Under the pieces are notes generated by a model. That model made no database searches. It was not told where the DNA came from and saw only the letters and a list, made by a program, of their open reading frames with translations. A DNA stretch of 64,000 bases from Sanghuangporus weigelae. Its lineage: Eukaryota > Basidiomycota > Agaricomycetes > Hymenochaetales > Hymenochaetaceae. Below are positions 40,855 through 53,169 of this stretch, in pieces. Numbering within the stretch: position 1 is the first letter of the stretch; each line of letters begins with the position of its first letter. Location: positions 1,891,501 to 1,955,500 of the forward strand of contig CP137326.1 in NCBI GenBank assembly GCA_033182465.1. Direction: 5' to 3'. Position numbers and translations under genes: made by a program.

Positions 40855-43800
40855 CGATTCGACAACGGGCTTAAGACTGCGGACTTACTATGGCGCTTGC
40901 GGTTGCTCTTGGACATGATGGCCATCGTGTACAACAGGGCTACGAGACGAGCAGCGTGGGGAGGTGTTGTAACGGTCAAGCTACAATAGCTCAAGATCTG
41001 CGAGTTATTAAGCAGGAGCTAACAATGAGCGTCGCTTCTAGATCAGCAGCAGGTAGTATGCATGGGCTAGAGAACCCTGCGCGTACGTTTAAATGAAAAT
41101 GAGTCGCTCTTCAGAACAAGAATATAAAATCGGCCAGAGACAAACAATTCTCCAAGTCAGAACGAGAAGGTAGAGACCAGATCCAGAACGGTCCGTCTTG
41201 CCTCGCTACGCACGCAGACAGAATATGGAGGATGATATGAAACAAGGGGCAAGAGAGAGGACACAAGAGCCAGATGGGCCAGATCTCCCCTGCAGATACG
41301 CGCGGGATGCCCGTCCGACACTGTGTAGTCAGTAGCGTGAGTGCGTATGTGATGGATGGAGAAAGAGAGCGAACATAATAGCGCGGCTAAAGTCCCAATC
41401 ATGAAAAGGGAAAATAAGAACGCCAGGCGGACAGGTCTAATTTAGAAGGCGAAGAAAGCACGGCATGATCTTCATTCTTCCCGCATGCAAATTGATTTCT
41501 AAGGTGCCGCTTGATTCTCGATGCCTTCATCAACCTCGCTTCCATCCTGCCAGAAGTGAGTGCAAAGTCCTAGATAATAACAATACATGTACAACATGCT
41601 TTGACGGTCCCCTGACGTTTCCATAAGGCCAAAGGGAACAGCGACGACTCAGGCGGTCCCAAGGATCAGCACACGATGCGAAAGTTTATCCAGGACAAAG
41701 ATTTCAGAAGAAACGAACACGAGTGAGTAATAATAACAGTAATAGTTCCTTTTGTTGACTATGGGCCGATAGAACAGAACGGAAGCATGGCCAGCAGAAC
41801 TCTTTCAGTGGTGAACAATAAGAACGAGGGAAGCAGACCGGCTATTGTTCAATTTGTTGAGAGCGGGAGTAATCTGCACGTGCCTGTCTGGTGACTTTAG
41901 TGACCGTTTATGGATGTGTCTGAGTCACGCGAAGTCATTGGTGAATCTTTGTCACACAGCACTTCAAGTTATTTTCCAACTGTCATGTCCAGCCAGAGAT
42001 ATTTAATGTTCCTGTATTTCCTCGACAAGGTCACTCTCAAGCTTCCTCTGGTGGGCGCGAAGCAGGCCTTGGTAGTAACTCGGTCTCATCATCGGACCCG
42101 AATTTCACCTGCTCTTGTCATCCATAAGCTTTTTGGAATTCATATGCCATCGCCAATATTCGTCGCCACCGTCGTAGCCATGGATCTTGTCGCGCACCTG
42201 TGCCTCGCAACTACAGCGGATATGAGAAACTCACAAATATAATACGTAGAACCACCGTTCTGAATACGACAAACACGTCTATCATACATTTTTCTGGCTG
42301 ACGTTTCTTTTTGTTTTCAGATGCATGATTCATCCATTTGACTCTTATGGTTCATCGGGAACTGCGCTCTACCGACTTCTGCTAAATCAACTCTATCCGC
42401 ACATTCCGTCAACCGACTTTTCTCGATCTCGCTCGTTTGGTCACTCTCATCTTCGCGATATGAAAACCAGCTATATGTACTAGGCATACCGACTCGAACG
42501 AACGAATCACAGGTAAGAACGCAGCTCATGTGGTGGGACATCATGATCGAATGGTTCACAACGTTACTGTATATACTATGTGTGGAGCGCACGGCGCACG
42601 GGCATCCACTTCCAGATCAGGACAAAATCCAACCCGTCAGCTCCGCGCTTCTCACGAATCATGCGCTATTTTTTTGACAAGGTAAGTATATCCTTTTGTT
42701 TTCAGGATGGGCTTCCCGTTCACTGGTCGTTATTGAGCTCAAGAAAGGCACCAAATCGCCAGAGATCCAACACAAAAGGGAGCAATTGTCGATGAAATCA
42801 AGCAAGAACCTTTGTCTATGTGAAGTAGTGAACCTTCAAGAACATTTCGAGCAAACTCTCAAGTTGCGTACTGACGTAACTTGCGCCAACCGTGGAGCTA
42901 TCAGCTTAGGCTTTTGGCTTGGGCTGCAGATAATCACCCTCTGCGTTCTGCCTCCTGCGAAGACTATCTAGTCATAGCGACGTTGTAGAGTATTCTCGGT
43001 CCGGGAAAGCTGCGTTCTTCCGAGTATGAACATGCATTTCTTCACGCTTTTTCTCCTGTCCTTTACTTCGATTTATTTCTCGATGACAATTGTGTTTTGT
43101 AAATTCCTGATCTCTAGCAACTTGCCTTATCTCAGTGACAAAAGGTTATGCGGTACATGATCCCGCGAAAGAAGGTACATACTATACTTTGCAGAGAATC
43201 GGAGTCGAATTGTTTGACTTGATTCGTGTCCTGAACTGAAATGTGAGCGAGAACGTCTGCATTCCCGTCGTCTCGCACAGATCTCACTATTCTTCAATTC
43301 GCTGGCTACAACGTTCCGGAAAAACTGCGTGTTTCTTTGTGATTCGGCCGAACAGATTCTATTCTATCCAAAAACTACGCAGGCACGTGTCGACCACGAG
43401 GCAATCATAATCAATATTAAAGAATATACAAAAAAAAAAGACTTATAGTTAAGGATTGTCTGCTTATACAACAATGAAAGTAAACAAGGAAAGAAAAAGA
43501 TGGAAGCGGGACTGATAGACAGTGCGACTCGCCGCGGGGACGTGCGGATGCAAATCGGGAGAAGAGAGATGGTTCTTGTGATATGGCTTCGTCGTGGTGA
43601 ACGAGGTGTATGTACGTAGTACGGATGCGGATAATTGGTTGATCGGTTGGTTGATCGGTGTCTGCGGTGCGAGTTCCCTCACTTCGTCGTGGAGGGTTCG
43701 TCCCGCTTGCGTCTTCAGTCTGAAGTCGAAAACGGATGGAAGAGAAAGGGATAGACATAAAACACAGAATGCAAACGTAAAAGATAGGCGGGAAAAGGAT

Positions 43801-43887
43801 GAAGGAATCCTTAGAAGGAGGAAGAAAGAGAGAGGAGAAAATAGAGGGAGTAAATTGACTTGTAATTTTAATAGTTATTCGTGCCGT
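40855..43887. other. 3 kb without a recognisable gene
   Basis: This holds the upstream region of the CCCH gene and the 3' flank of the secreted-protein gene. Short open stretches occur, for example plus strand 42580-42971, but none has a domain, convincing codon use or clear splice sites. A long 5' leader, promoter or non-coding transcript is possible. Confidence 0.4.
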
Positions 43888-45135
43888 CTATCCGTCCAGT
43901 AGTTGAAAAATAAGGAGAAAAAGAAAGAGGAGTCCGAGCGCATGTATGTGTCTATTATGATCTAAAGCGAGAGAAAAGGAGGTAAACGAGAAGCGGTGGT
44001 AAGAGGCAGGCGGAGAACATCGGTGGTAATGTGAGCGAGTGTAACCTGAAACTAATCAGTGAAAAAGCCACTTCGACAGAGACAGGCATCAGGCAGAGGA
44101 ACTTACGTAGATGATGACGTCGCCTGCTGAGGTGCTTGGGTAATCCGAACGGTCATGACAGCAACCAGGCCATCAGCAGCGTTCGAGCTCATGCTCTGGA
44201 AGTGATTAATCCCATCGCTCGTATTCGACAATAACCCCGAGATATATTGCACGGTCGTCTGGTACGAGTAGCCATTATACCCCGTCGTGCCGACATACGA
44301 AGATGAGTTGGTTAGGTTCGCGGTGGGTATGACGGAGTTGGTCGCATTCCCGACGAGCCAATCCCGCCCGAGGTTATACCCGTTGTCGATAATGTCGTGC
44401 TGCTCCTCGAGTGATTTTTCGTACGACACGCCCATGAATACCGCCCCGCTATCCGCCTGGCTACCGTCCTGCACCCAATACCGGAAGTGGTTCCCGCCTT
44501 TGATCGTTTCCTGACACGTTCCCAGCTCAGGATCGCCATACGCCCATCGGATGACAGCGGTCTCATTTACTAATGCGCACAAGGATTTTCTCATCAGCGT
44601 GGAAAGGCGTGGATGAATGAAGATAGAAACTCACCGTAGCCTCTCCCGTCACCGAGATTGGCTTGCTGGTTTGACCCCGAGTGCTGACCGAGACATTCAC
44701 CCGCGAAGCCAAGCGAGATGAAGTAGTTCTGTAAACCACCATTCTCCATCGTATCCACGATGACCGCGGCATCTGAATTCGCAGATAAAATAGCATTTAT
44801 CGGTTCTCCCAGACCCATAGGGTACGTTACAGGTACTCTCTATACACACAAAAGGAAGTTTTCAAAGTCAAAATTGTGAGTGAAGTTGTGATTGGACAAG
44901 AGGCAGCGCGACTTGAACGGAACTGAGTGCGCACCGTAAGATAGCTCCCGCCATTATTACGCGGGTCGTAGTACCCTTCTGGAGGAACATTGGCGCGCCG
45001 TCGGTGTGTTAACGGATCAGGAGGACGTTCGTTCGAGGCACTAGCAAGCGTCGGAAGGCACAACGCAAGGAAGAATAAGGGGAAAGAGAGCGAAGCTGGG
45101 CAGTGCACCAGCCGCCTCCGCGTCGTCGGGGGCAT
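43888..45135 (-). CDS. Secreted, possibly membrane-anchored protein of unknown function
   Basis: The N-terminus has a signal peptide (FPLFFLALCLPTLASAS after a basic start). Exons 44935-45135, 44635-44839 and 44103-44569 join in frame to 290 residues. The mature part contains PPEGYYDPRNNGGSYLT, GEPINAILSANSDAAV, YFISLGFAGECLGQHSG, RWAYGDPELGTCQETIKGGN and several N-x-S/T sites. I know of similar unnamed proteins in mushroom genomes but no function. The TAA ending this model lies inside a strong donor (TAC/GTAAGT at 44101-44106). Splicing there to TTTCAG at 44048 would give a 342-residue protein ending in a hydrophobic tail, LGLLFLFLLIFQLL, stop at 43888. That form would fit a membrane- or GPI-anchored surface protein. 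Confidence 0.75.
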
Positions 45136-46309
45136 TTGAGATTCGTTCCAACGAGTACTGCAGTCGTTGCGTTGCGTTCTTCACGTTGAGAAGATTATGG
45201 CAGATATATTATATGTCTTTGAAGGGATCTGAGTCAAAGAGAGATGAGGAGGAGGCGTGACTGAGCTGAAGAGGGGAAACGAAATAAACACAATGTCGGC
45301 CTGGCCTGATCCAGGGGTATTCCCATATCCAGTAATGATCGACAATTCGCACGGTCCACAGCTTGGTTCAGCCTCACGGGAAAGAGAAACGCTCGGCAGG
45401 TCCTCAGCAACGGTCAACGATGAATGTCGGAAACGAAAGGGAAGACAGAATAAATCATTCCCTAGAGGTATGCACATGATCACATGAGGTCCTCACCAAC
45501 GAGCGCTGGTTGATTTCTTTATTTTTGTTCGCGGCTATCATCGATTAAGATCAAATACATAGTATCAAATCTCGGTCGTAAGGAAATATGAAATGCGGTG
45601 AACTGGAACAACAACAACTGCCAAGCTTCTTCTTTCGCGCCCAGACTTCATGCAGTCGCTCGGCGTGGAGATAATGTTGTACAATATGTTCATATCAAGG
45701 CTTGATCCTTCAACATCTTGCTTGGAAGACAGGAAGACACCGCTCACTGAGTGCTATTCCACTTACTACCTAGACCAGGACTTGCACATGCACACGCACA
45801 CGTCCACCAATCCTTCTTTCGCATGTTCTGTTCACATACCAATCTAAAACTAGTCAAAGTGGCCTACGTATGTACAGTATGTACACGAAATTATATACCA
45901 AAGCGAAATCCACGAGCAATCAGAAGTCTAGTCTACTACTTATTTTACAATAACACGTTCTTTATGGAGAGGGAGAAAAGCAAAAGGGAAGACGCAAGAA
46001 CAAAATGTCGGAACAGGACGAACGTGTGCTCAAGATCAAGAAATACAAATTTAACTCTTTTGATTGTGATAAAACGAGATAGCAACGTTGAGACGAAACA
46101 AGCGGGAAGAAAGGCAGGAGACGAGGCGTGGGAAGCGAGGACGCATGGACGAACAGAGACAAAGCAAGGCGACAAAATCAGAATACAAACGGAAGCAGAG
46201 CGATACGCTGACAAGAAAACAACCGCACGGAAGACTAAAACAGACAGACAGACAGACAGACAAACGGACAAACAAACAAACAGACAGACAGAGTTTATAA
46301 TTCTCGGAT
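45136..46309. other. Intergenic, contains CAGA/CAAA microsatellite
   Basis: About 1.17 kb between the secreted protein and the transcription factor stop codon, both genes on the minus strand. Open stretches are low-complexity. No gene is supported. Confidence 0.45.
46240..46292. repeat. CAGA/CAAA microsatellite
   Basis: A 53 bp tetranucleotide tract of mostly CAGA with interspersed CAAA and CGGA units, just downstream of the transcription factor stop codon. Confidence 0.95.
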
Positions 46310-49246
46310 CTAGACGTATTGCGCATTGAGATTGATGCTCTCGGGACTGAAGCTCGGGTTGGGCAGTATGAATCCGTCTGAAGTCGACCACATCGGGTAC
46401 CCATTGTGCGAGTGACCGTTGAAGCTCAAGGTCGGGCTGTCGATAGGACTGGTGAACGATGCATGGTATCCTCCCGCATGGTGATGCATCTCAGCAGACC
46501 CAGCTGAAACAGGCGTGTCCGGCGGTATACTTGAAGCTATACCCGCGCTCCCTCCTCCTCCGACCGCGCACGTGTCCAAATCAGGCATAGACTGCGGGAC
46601 CCACATATTTCCAAACAAGCTCGATGCTGACGTTGATGGATGGTGGTGCTGGTGCTGGTAGAACGAGTTATTTGTACCCTCATCGTGTCCTGAAAATCCT
46701 TCCATCTGGAAGAACACCTTCGCTTCTTCCTGCGCCGCGGCGGGATCCAAGTTCGCGAACTCGCTTGCCCTGTGCTTTCCCTTGGCTATTCGAGCTTCTT
46801 CGCACAGGTCTTGCAATACACGGAGAACTTGGATAGCTTGCACGACAATCTTCCCGTAGTCTCTCTCACGAAGGGTCTCGAGCAGCTGAATCGTGCGCAC
46901 GAGCTCGCACTGCCATTCCTCCGCTCGAGGGTGGTGTGCGTAGCGCAGGATAGTTACGCCGAGCGTCACAGCCGCTTCGAACATGTACATGCTAATGTCG
47001 AACGGCACCTGGCGTTCCCAGAATTGGTGTACCACTTGGTCCGTCTGAGCATGTAGCACACGGATCGCGTAGTATGCGAGTTGACTCTGATCCCATGCAT
47101 GCTGCGACTGAGCAGCACCACCATACCCGTTCGAAGACGTATTCTGCGACGGCTTAGTATATGCCAGTGCTCGATGATAGAGTAGACAAGAGCACGAGTA
47201 GTACGAGTTGATCGTCATCCGTTGCAAGTATAGCTTCGGATAAATTCCATTGAATGATACGTCCGGAGGTTGATCCAGTTTGTAATACGGGGGCAGACTT
47301 GTTAGCCATTCGCCCATCTTAGCATCAAAGTACGCGTGACCGTCCTCGGGGTCTGGAACGTCGCTCAAGAACTGTAACGAACTCACATCAGCAAAACGAT
47401 GAGCGCAGACGAGCTTTGAGCTCACCCTCTCTTTAGCCTCGCTAACCGCCGTAGTCATCGAAATGAAGTAGTACTGGAAGAGCAACGCAGTGTTCGTGCT
47501 CCCATCCAGAGCGAGGGCTGTCGAAGAAACCTCTGGCTTCTGCACATTGCAATCTCGAGACCGCAGGACAGTTGGCCTTCCAAGAAACAGGGACAAGTAC
47601 CTAAAATAGATGCCTCTAAGAATGACGGACGGATTGACTCGACTTCAAAACCGATCTACCTGTCGAATTCGACACAGAGATGCCATGCAACCAGCATGAA
47701 CGTGCGTTCATCATTACCCAAGTTCTTTGCCTTTCCAGGCGCCAAAAAGCGGTGTAGACCCGCATTTTGGGCATCACGTAAACCACTACCAACCACTCGC
47801 CAGGCCTATAAAAATACACAAATCTGATCAATACAATCGGAATTCTTCCGGGTTATTTTTCACGAACCTCGGCCACTCGGCCCCGGTCTTGAAGATATCT
47901 TGCGAGGAACGCCGTCGCGAGGCATGTATACACCGCGCCCCTGAAATCCGGAGTCGGAGTTGGAGAATCCAGAGAAGAGTATCTATCTTCATCCAATTTT
48001 CTCGCGGTGAGCGCTTGGGTAAAGTAGTTCCTGCTTTCTTCCTCAGTAGCACATGATGGAGAAAAAGCAAAGATTGCGAAGAGCAAGGCTATCCAGTTCG
48101 GGTTGAAGCGCCTCAAGCATGCAGGGTCGGCGCGAAGTTGAGCCCACATCGCTTCGTGTGATTGAAAGAGAACATTGTATGGTATGCCAATGCACCAATT
48201 CACGTGCTCATGAAAGCCCTGGAGAAGCTCTTCGCAGTGCCTGAAAGAGACAAAGGCATGCGAATCAACATCTACAGCAAGCGAACGGGGCATTTCGTAA
48301 TGGCAGCGGATAAACTTACTCTTTATCGGGCAATCTGGGAATGAATGCCTCTGACGAACGGACGACAGTAAAGGATGACTGCGAGAAGGCTGACAGAGGA
48401 ATATCGAAAATCCTCGCCGTCGAGCCAGAGCCAGAAAGCTTCAGATAAAAATTAATTATTATTCCTTTGGTCGCTAGAAGACTTGCCTCCTGAAGTGTGT
48501 AAGCAAGAGAGCCTTCACCCAGCCGATGGTCCTATCAGCCAGTAAGAAACAGGCAATTTTATAATAATGAGGCTGAAATTCAAACCTCTTCTGTCAGTTG
48601 CATGCGAGCCAGCGCCAAAGCCGCCTCTTTGAGGCCCTCATGCGGGTGAACAATCGGACTTAACGAAGTTCGAGAGATTGAACTGGCGAGAGAGGCCTGA
48701 GAAGAGGATGATGGAGACGAGATACCGCCCTTCCAAGGCAGAAGCGCCTGGCTGGACGGACTATTATGGATCGTATATGGCATTGAGGCGTCGCCTCCGG
48801 GGATCTGCTGCCAGTCTGTGATGACACTTGGTGGCTGTCTGTCCTTCCTCGTCCCCGCTCTGCCCGGTGGGCGAGCCGGAGGAGGCCGTGCGTATGGCTC
48901 GGTCTCCCATCTGCAGAGATGTTCGACGCCACGGGTCTTACACAATCCACACGGCTGCTGTCTGTCGCATTTCTAAAGGACAAAATAAAGCACGCGCGGG
49001 GACACATGCACACGCACACCGCGGTGAACAAACAAAGAGCAGAAAAAAGATTTCGAAATCTCCGTTCAGAGCGTTGTTTTTACAAAAGAAAACGCCGAGA
49101 TGAGGAATGATGATGGGACTGCGAGTACTAACCTGACGTCTGCGTGTGCATTCTACACAGCTTACCCGCAATCTCCGGCGGGTCCTCTTCTTAGGAGACT
49201 CTGCTGGCTGCTGGGCGGGCGGTGGGTGATGGTCGACGAAAGACAT
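46310..49246 (-). CDS. Zn(II)2Cys6 fungal transcription factor with Fungal_trans domain
   Basis: Binuclear zinc-cluster regulators bind CGG-type DNA sites. Exon 1 (49133-49246) begins MSFVDHHPPP, has a basic stretch KKRTRRRLRVSC and the first half of the cluster (CVECTRRRQ). Exon 2 (48586-48972) continues KCDRQQPCGLCKTRGVEHLC, completing the six cysteines, followed by Pro/Ser-rich sequence. Further exons carry the middle homology region: FIPRLPDKEHCEELLQGFHE and HVNWCIGIPYNVLF (joined across an intron ending CTTTCAG at 48226), SCATEEESRNYFTQAL, AWRVVGSGLRDAQNAGLHRF, FMLVAWHLCVEFDR and YLSLFLGRPTVL, as in the Fungal_trans family. The C-terminus is Gly/Ser/His-rich. Splice sites near 48300-48540 are uncertain; a GC-AG intron may be used there. 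Regulated genes are unknown. Confidence 0.85.
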
Positions 49247-52200
49247 TGAGCAGGATTGAGGCAGTCACAGCGACGCAAACGCAGAGAAGGATCATTTCTT
49301 GATTGCGGCGTTGTCAGCATCGGCTGTGACACTGTTTATTCCCAGTCCGTTACGCACCTATTCCTTATTAGGAAGGTTCTCTCGCCTTTTTTTCCTTCTG
49401 GGGCACCCGTCTTCCCGCAGAGCATTGTCCGCTGGAGAGAATGGGAGACACTGTGTGAGTGGTCCAGTAACAAATCATCGCCGATCATACCAGCAGAATA
49501 TCCAGCCAGAACTCACGGATTTGCATCCGTCAGGGGTATAAATAAGGCAATTTCGGTCTCGGACTGCATTTTCCGATGATCATTTTTGTCCTTTTCCCCC
49601 TTCGTCCGCCAACAGACATCAAAACGGTGCACCCTCTTTGAAACAGGACACACATCAGTTTTGGCCCGAGTCTTGCTGTTTTTATGCCCTCCGGTGTCTC
49701 ATTTTGGGGCGACTCCTGGTCTGTCGCGTGATTAGCCCTTTCTACTGACAAGATGTCTTCAAGTTCGTGTCGAGCGCGTGGATACGGATCTGGTGGCAAC
49801 AGAGACACAAAAAAATTCGCATACTATACAGAGCGATACGGTCATCGAGGCGCATGATCTAGTCGGGAGAGCAAGCCTGCCACCGACAGTCGTGGCCAAG
49901 TACAAGCGCGGGACAGTAGCATTAGTCAAGCAGTCCAATAAAAGCACCAGCAAGCTCAAGCTCAAGATGTCCCCCTCCTCCCAGCTCTGACAGCATCCGC
50001 GATCGTTCCCATCACGAAGGGAAACGGCGCACGGGACGTACGGAGCGGACGAGAGAACCGAGCAAGCGGGGAAGAAGAAGTAGAGAGCAGCAAGCAGCCA
50101 GAGTATCGGAAAAGAAAGCCCTGCCCTGAGACGTCACAGTTTCATCCCAAGACGCATACAGTAGGCTACGATGCAAGGTCCCACAAACAGCTAAAAGAGT
50201 GCCTCGTGTACTAGTGCTACTGGTATATGAAGCAGCCAGGCGGCCGGAGAGGGGGCTGCTCTCCCTCTGCTTAGTCTCCCTTCCTAGATCGCAGTTAACA
50301 GCCGTTCCAGCTCTCCTTCCGAACCCGAAACATTACCATACCAGGCAGCGCGGCACTGAAAGGGACTTAACCAATCTCCCGGTTAAATTACTCCCTCCCA
50401 TCTGCAGACGAAGGACTGTGCGCACGCTCTTAATATCATAGTGCTTATCTGCGAAACGACACTGCCACTAGCGGAAGGAGAGAAGAGGGTTTAAAATTAC
50501 ACCCCCTCGGTTCTCAATTCTTCTCTGTGGCTGATGACGACGAGTAGATTTGGACCTAGACTTGAACTACGTCGGAGGCGAGGATTCCGTTGAATTCCGA
50601 TGCTTGACCACTCCAAACAACGGAAACAAGAAGCTTCTCTGGCACGTCTACGGAACGAGAAGAAGTCCCACCTTGGCTTCGCGTGGCCAATAATGTTTTT
50701 AGCAAATATAGATCGCAGGTGGCGCTTGGCTTTTCTGTGAGCGTGATTTCTGGCATCTTTCACAGGCGGTGGGTTGGCTCTGAGACGTATCACAGGTCAT
50801 CTCCATTCCCATTAAGTTGCCGGTGGCATCACTATCATCAAGCTTCGCTCACAGCGGTCCGTCCGGCCACCAATATATATTCTACGAAAATCGTCTTTTT
50901 TCCCCTCCCCCCAAGCGCGAGGCGCAATATCTAGCTAAATCTCTAAATCTTCTCGTCTCGGCATCCAGGTATGCGCGCAGAGCTTTTATTATATCATTCA
51001 TCATCAATGCATTATGGACGTGATTCTCTTCCCCACTTCGCAGGCTATAAATAGCCATTTTTATCTTTGTCCGGTCGACAAGGAGTCGTCTTGTCAAGGT
51101 CTCTGCGGCGCATGCGGAGGGAAGCGACGGGAACTTCAGGTCGTGCTAAATGATTATGACAGCGGCAATAGCAGAATTCTCCGGTCAACTCGGGCGAAGC
51201 GGATAACTACAAAGCAACATCGAATTTTTTCCCTTCTTCTTCCTGCGGGACCTGATTTGTCCACCCAGGTCGGACGGATCAGTAGATCAAAGTCGAGAGT
51301 GGAACGTATGGATTGCGAGCTGTTACAGAGTTTCTTGCAAGTATATACCAGGGAAGACAATCTACTCGAATCAAATGGATATTCTCGCCAGAATATCAAT
51401 TGGTCGTCGATTACATAGGAGCTAACGGCGATGCCGCGTTATCCAACGAAGGAAGTCAAGGGACCGACGAGATCTCCGACTCATGGCGAACATCGGACAT
51501 AACATGTTAGGCAAGTAGCGGTCAGGATCGCGTGTTCGATCATTTGACTTGAGACTGATTCATGAAGTTCGGAGAACAAAGATGAAAAGGCAGTGAGTAA
51601 AGTATCAGCTGGCGTAAATAAGTGTGCCTGGATACATGTATACAAGTCATACATGCGCCAATCAGATACTCTTCTGAAGTCCATTACCAAATTCACCACA
51701 CTAGTTTACAGAATTGTATTCGCATTCAAAGTCGATACACTAACTCATCATCAGGCAGGCTTGCCAAGCAAAAAAAATATTTAAAACAAAGGCACAAGTA
51801 CGAAAAGATATGCAAAAATCGGTACTGATATTGCACCATGGCATGGCTTGCAACGGGGTTCGTTCAGGGCTGGATGAAATCGTGTACCACCTAGGACCCT
51901 CAGCGTGCATCATCGAACGAAGGAGAGATACTCAAAAACTTGTTGCGGCTAAGAGCTTGGATGACTTCAATTACAAGGGTCGCGATAGTGAGTAGGAAGA
52001 AGAGGGATTCGGGCCTATCAGTCCATTCGAGTCGATGCAAGCTTAACTCAAGGGAAGGCTAGAGATTATTAGTGGAGAATTCCGAAGTCCGTTAGGAAGG
52101 TGGAAATATCAGCTTCGGCTTCCACAGAAATACACTTATGTAAAACTACAGATGTTCACCTGAGTACGCTTATAGCATTCAGATAAGAGCATTCGCCCCC

Positions 52201-53169
52201 GATGTACCTCGAGATACCGCAAGCGTAAACGATCTGATTCATCTCATTTGTTCTATTAACACAGACATTAATGAAGCTGAACCATAAAGACGGTGTGACT
52301 GAGTGAGAGGAAACAGGAGCTCTGGCATTCACATCGATACAGTTAGGAATCGCACAGACAGACTAACAGGCAGAGACAAATAGGCGACAGGTATCAAAAC
52401 GCGGGTGGGGACAGGGGGATCAAGGGGAGGGAACATATACATATCCAATCAGTCGTGCATAGCCCATACACATATACGGACACTTTCAAATAAGGGACAG
52501 ACAAAGAAAAAGGTTAACCGAGAGGAAGAAAGATTACGGCTCACAGAAGGAAAAGAGAAAGGAGATACTGGGACAAAAGAATGAGGAGGATACGACACGA
52601 AGAGAAAGGATAAGAAAAGGTAAGGAACGAGAACAACAGAACACACACGCACACGAGAGCCCCGGCAGAAGGGGGGTGTTCTTTCAAAGAACTATTTACC
52701 AAAAGGAAAGCTAAGAAAAGGAGATGCGCCGTGTATTGGTAAGCTGGGACAAGACCAGAGACGCAGTTCAAACAGCCAAAAGCACTGATAAGAGTACGAG
52801 GAGAGAGGAGGGAAAGAGAAAATGGTATCGATGCTGTATTGTATTTGAAGGTCCTTGCTTGAATTGAAGACTGATCGGAAACTTGAAGAAAAGGAGGTGA
52901 GGCAACGAGGTCCGTCTCCTGACCCTCGTGGTAATGCTCGATTGCACCTGACGTTCAGCAGGAGAGAAACGGTAGGACACCCGGGGGCAATATCAGACAA
53001 CTCATGATTGATATTGCCACCTCCAGTTCCTATAAGGGAACACCCAAAGTCAATACAAATCTGAAGAAAGGCAATAATAAACTCACATGGCAAACGTACA
53101 ATAATGCCCCGACGGGCTAGCTCTAGAATAACAAACAGAACACACAGAGAGATATAGAGGTTTTCTTTT
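49247..53169. other. 3.9 kb without a recognisable gene
   Basis: This lies upstream of the zinc-cluster gene and downstream of the serine-rich protein gene. Open stretches are short and low-complexity. It probably includes the long promoter of the transcription factor and the 3' end of the next transcript. A GGCTATAAATAGCC sequence near 51043 combines a TATA-like core with a small palindrome, but no transcript can be assigned to it. Confidence 0.4.

Noticed and set aside
42580-42971. Candidate small plus-strand gene
   Set aside because: Interrupted frames, no domain and no clear splice sites.
45751-46391. Overlapping open frames on both strands around a Cys/Val-rich repeat
   Set aside because: They are generated by the CAGA microsatellite (antisense SVCLSVCLSV-like) and are not genes.
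50500-50620. Possible tRNA gene
   Set aside because: No T-loop consensus with matching acceptor stem was found.
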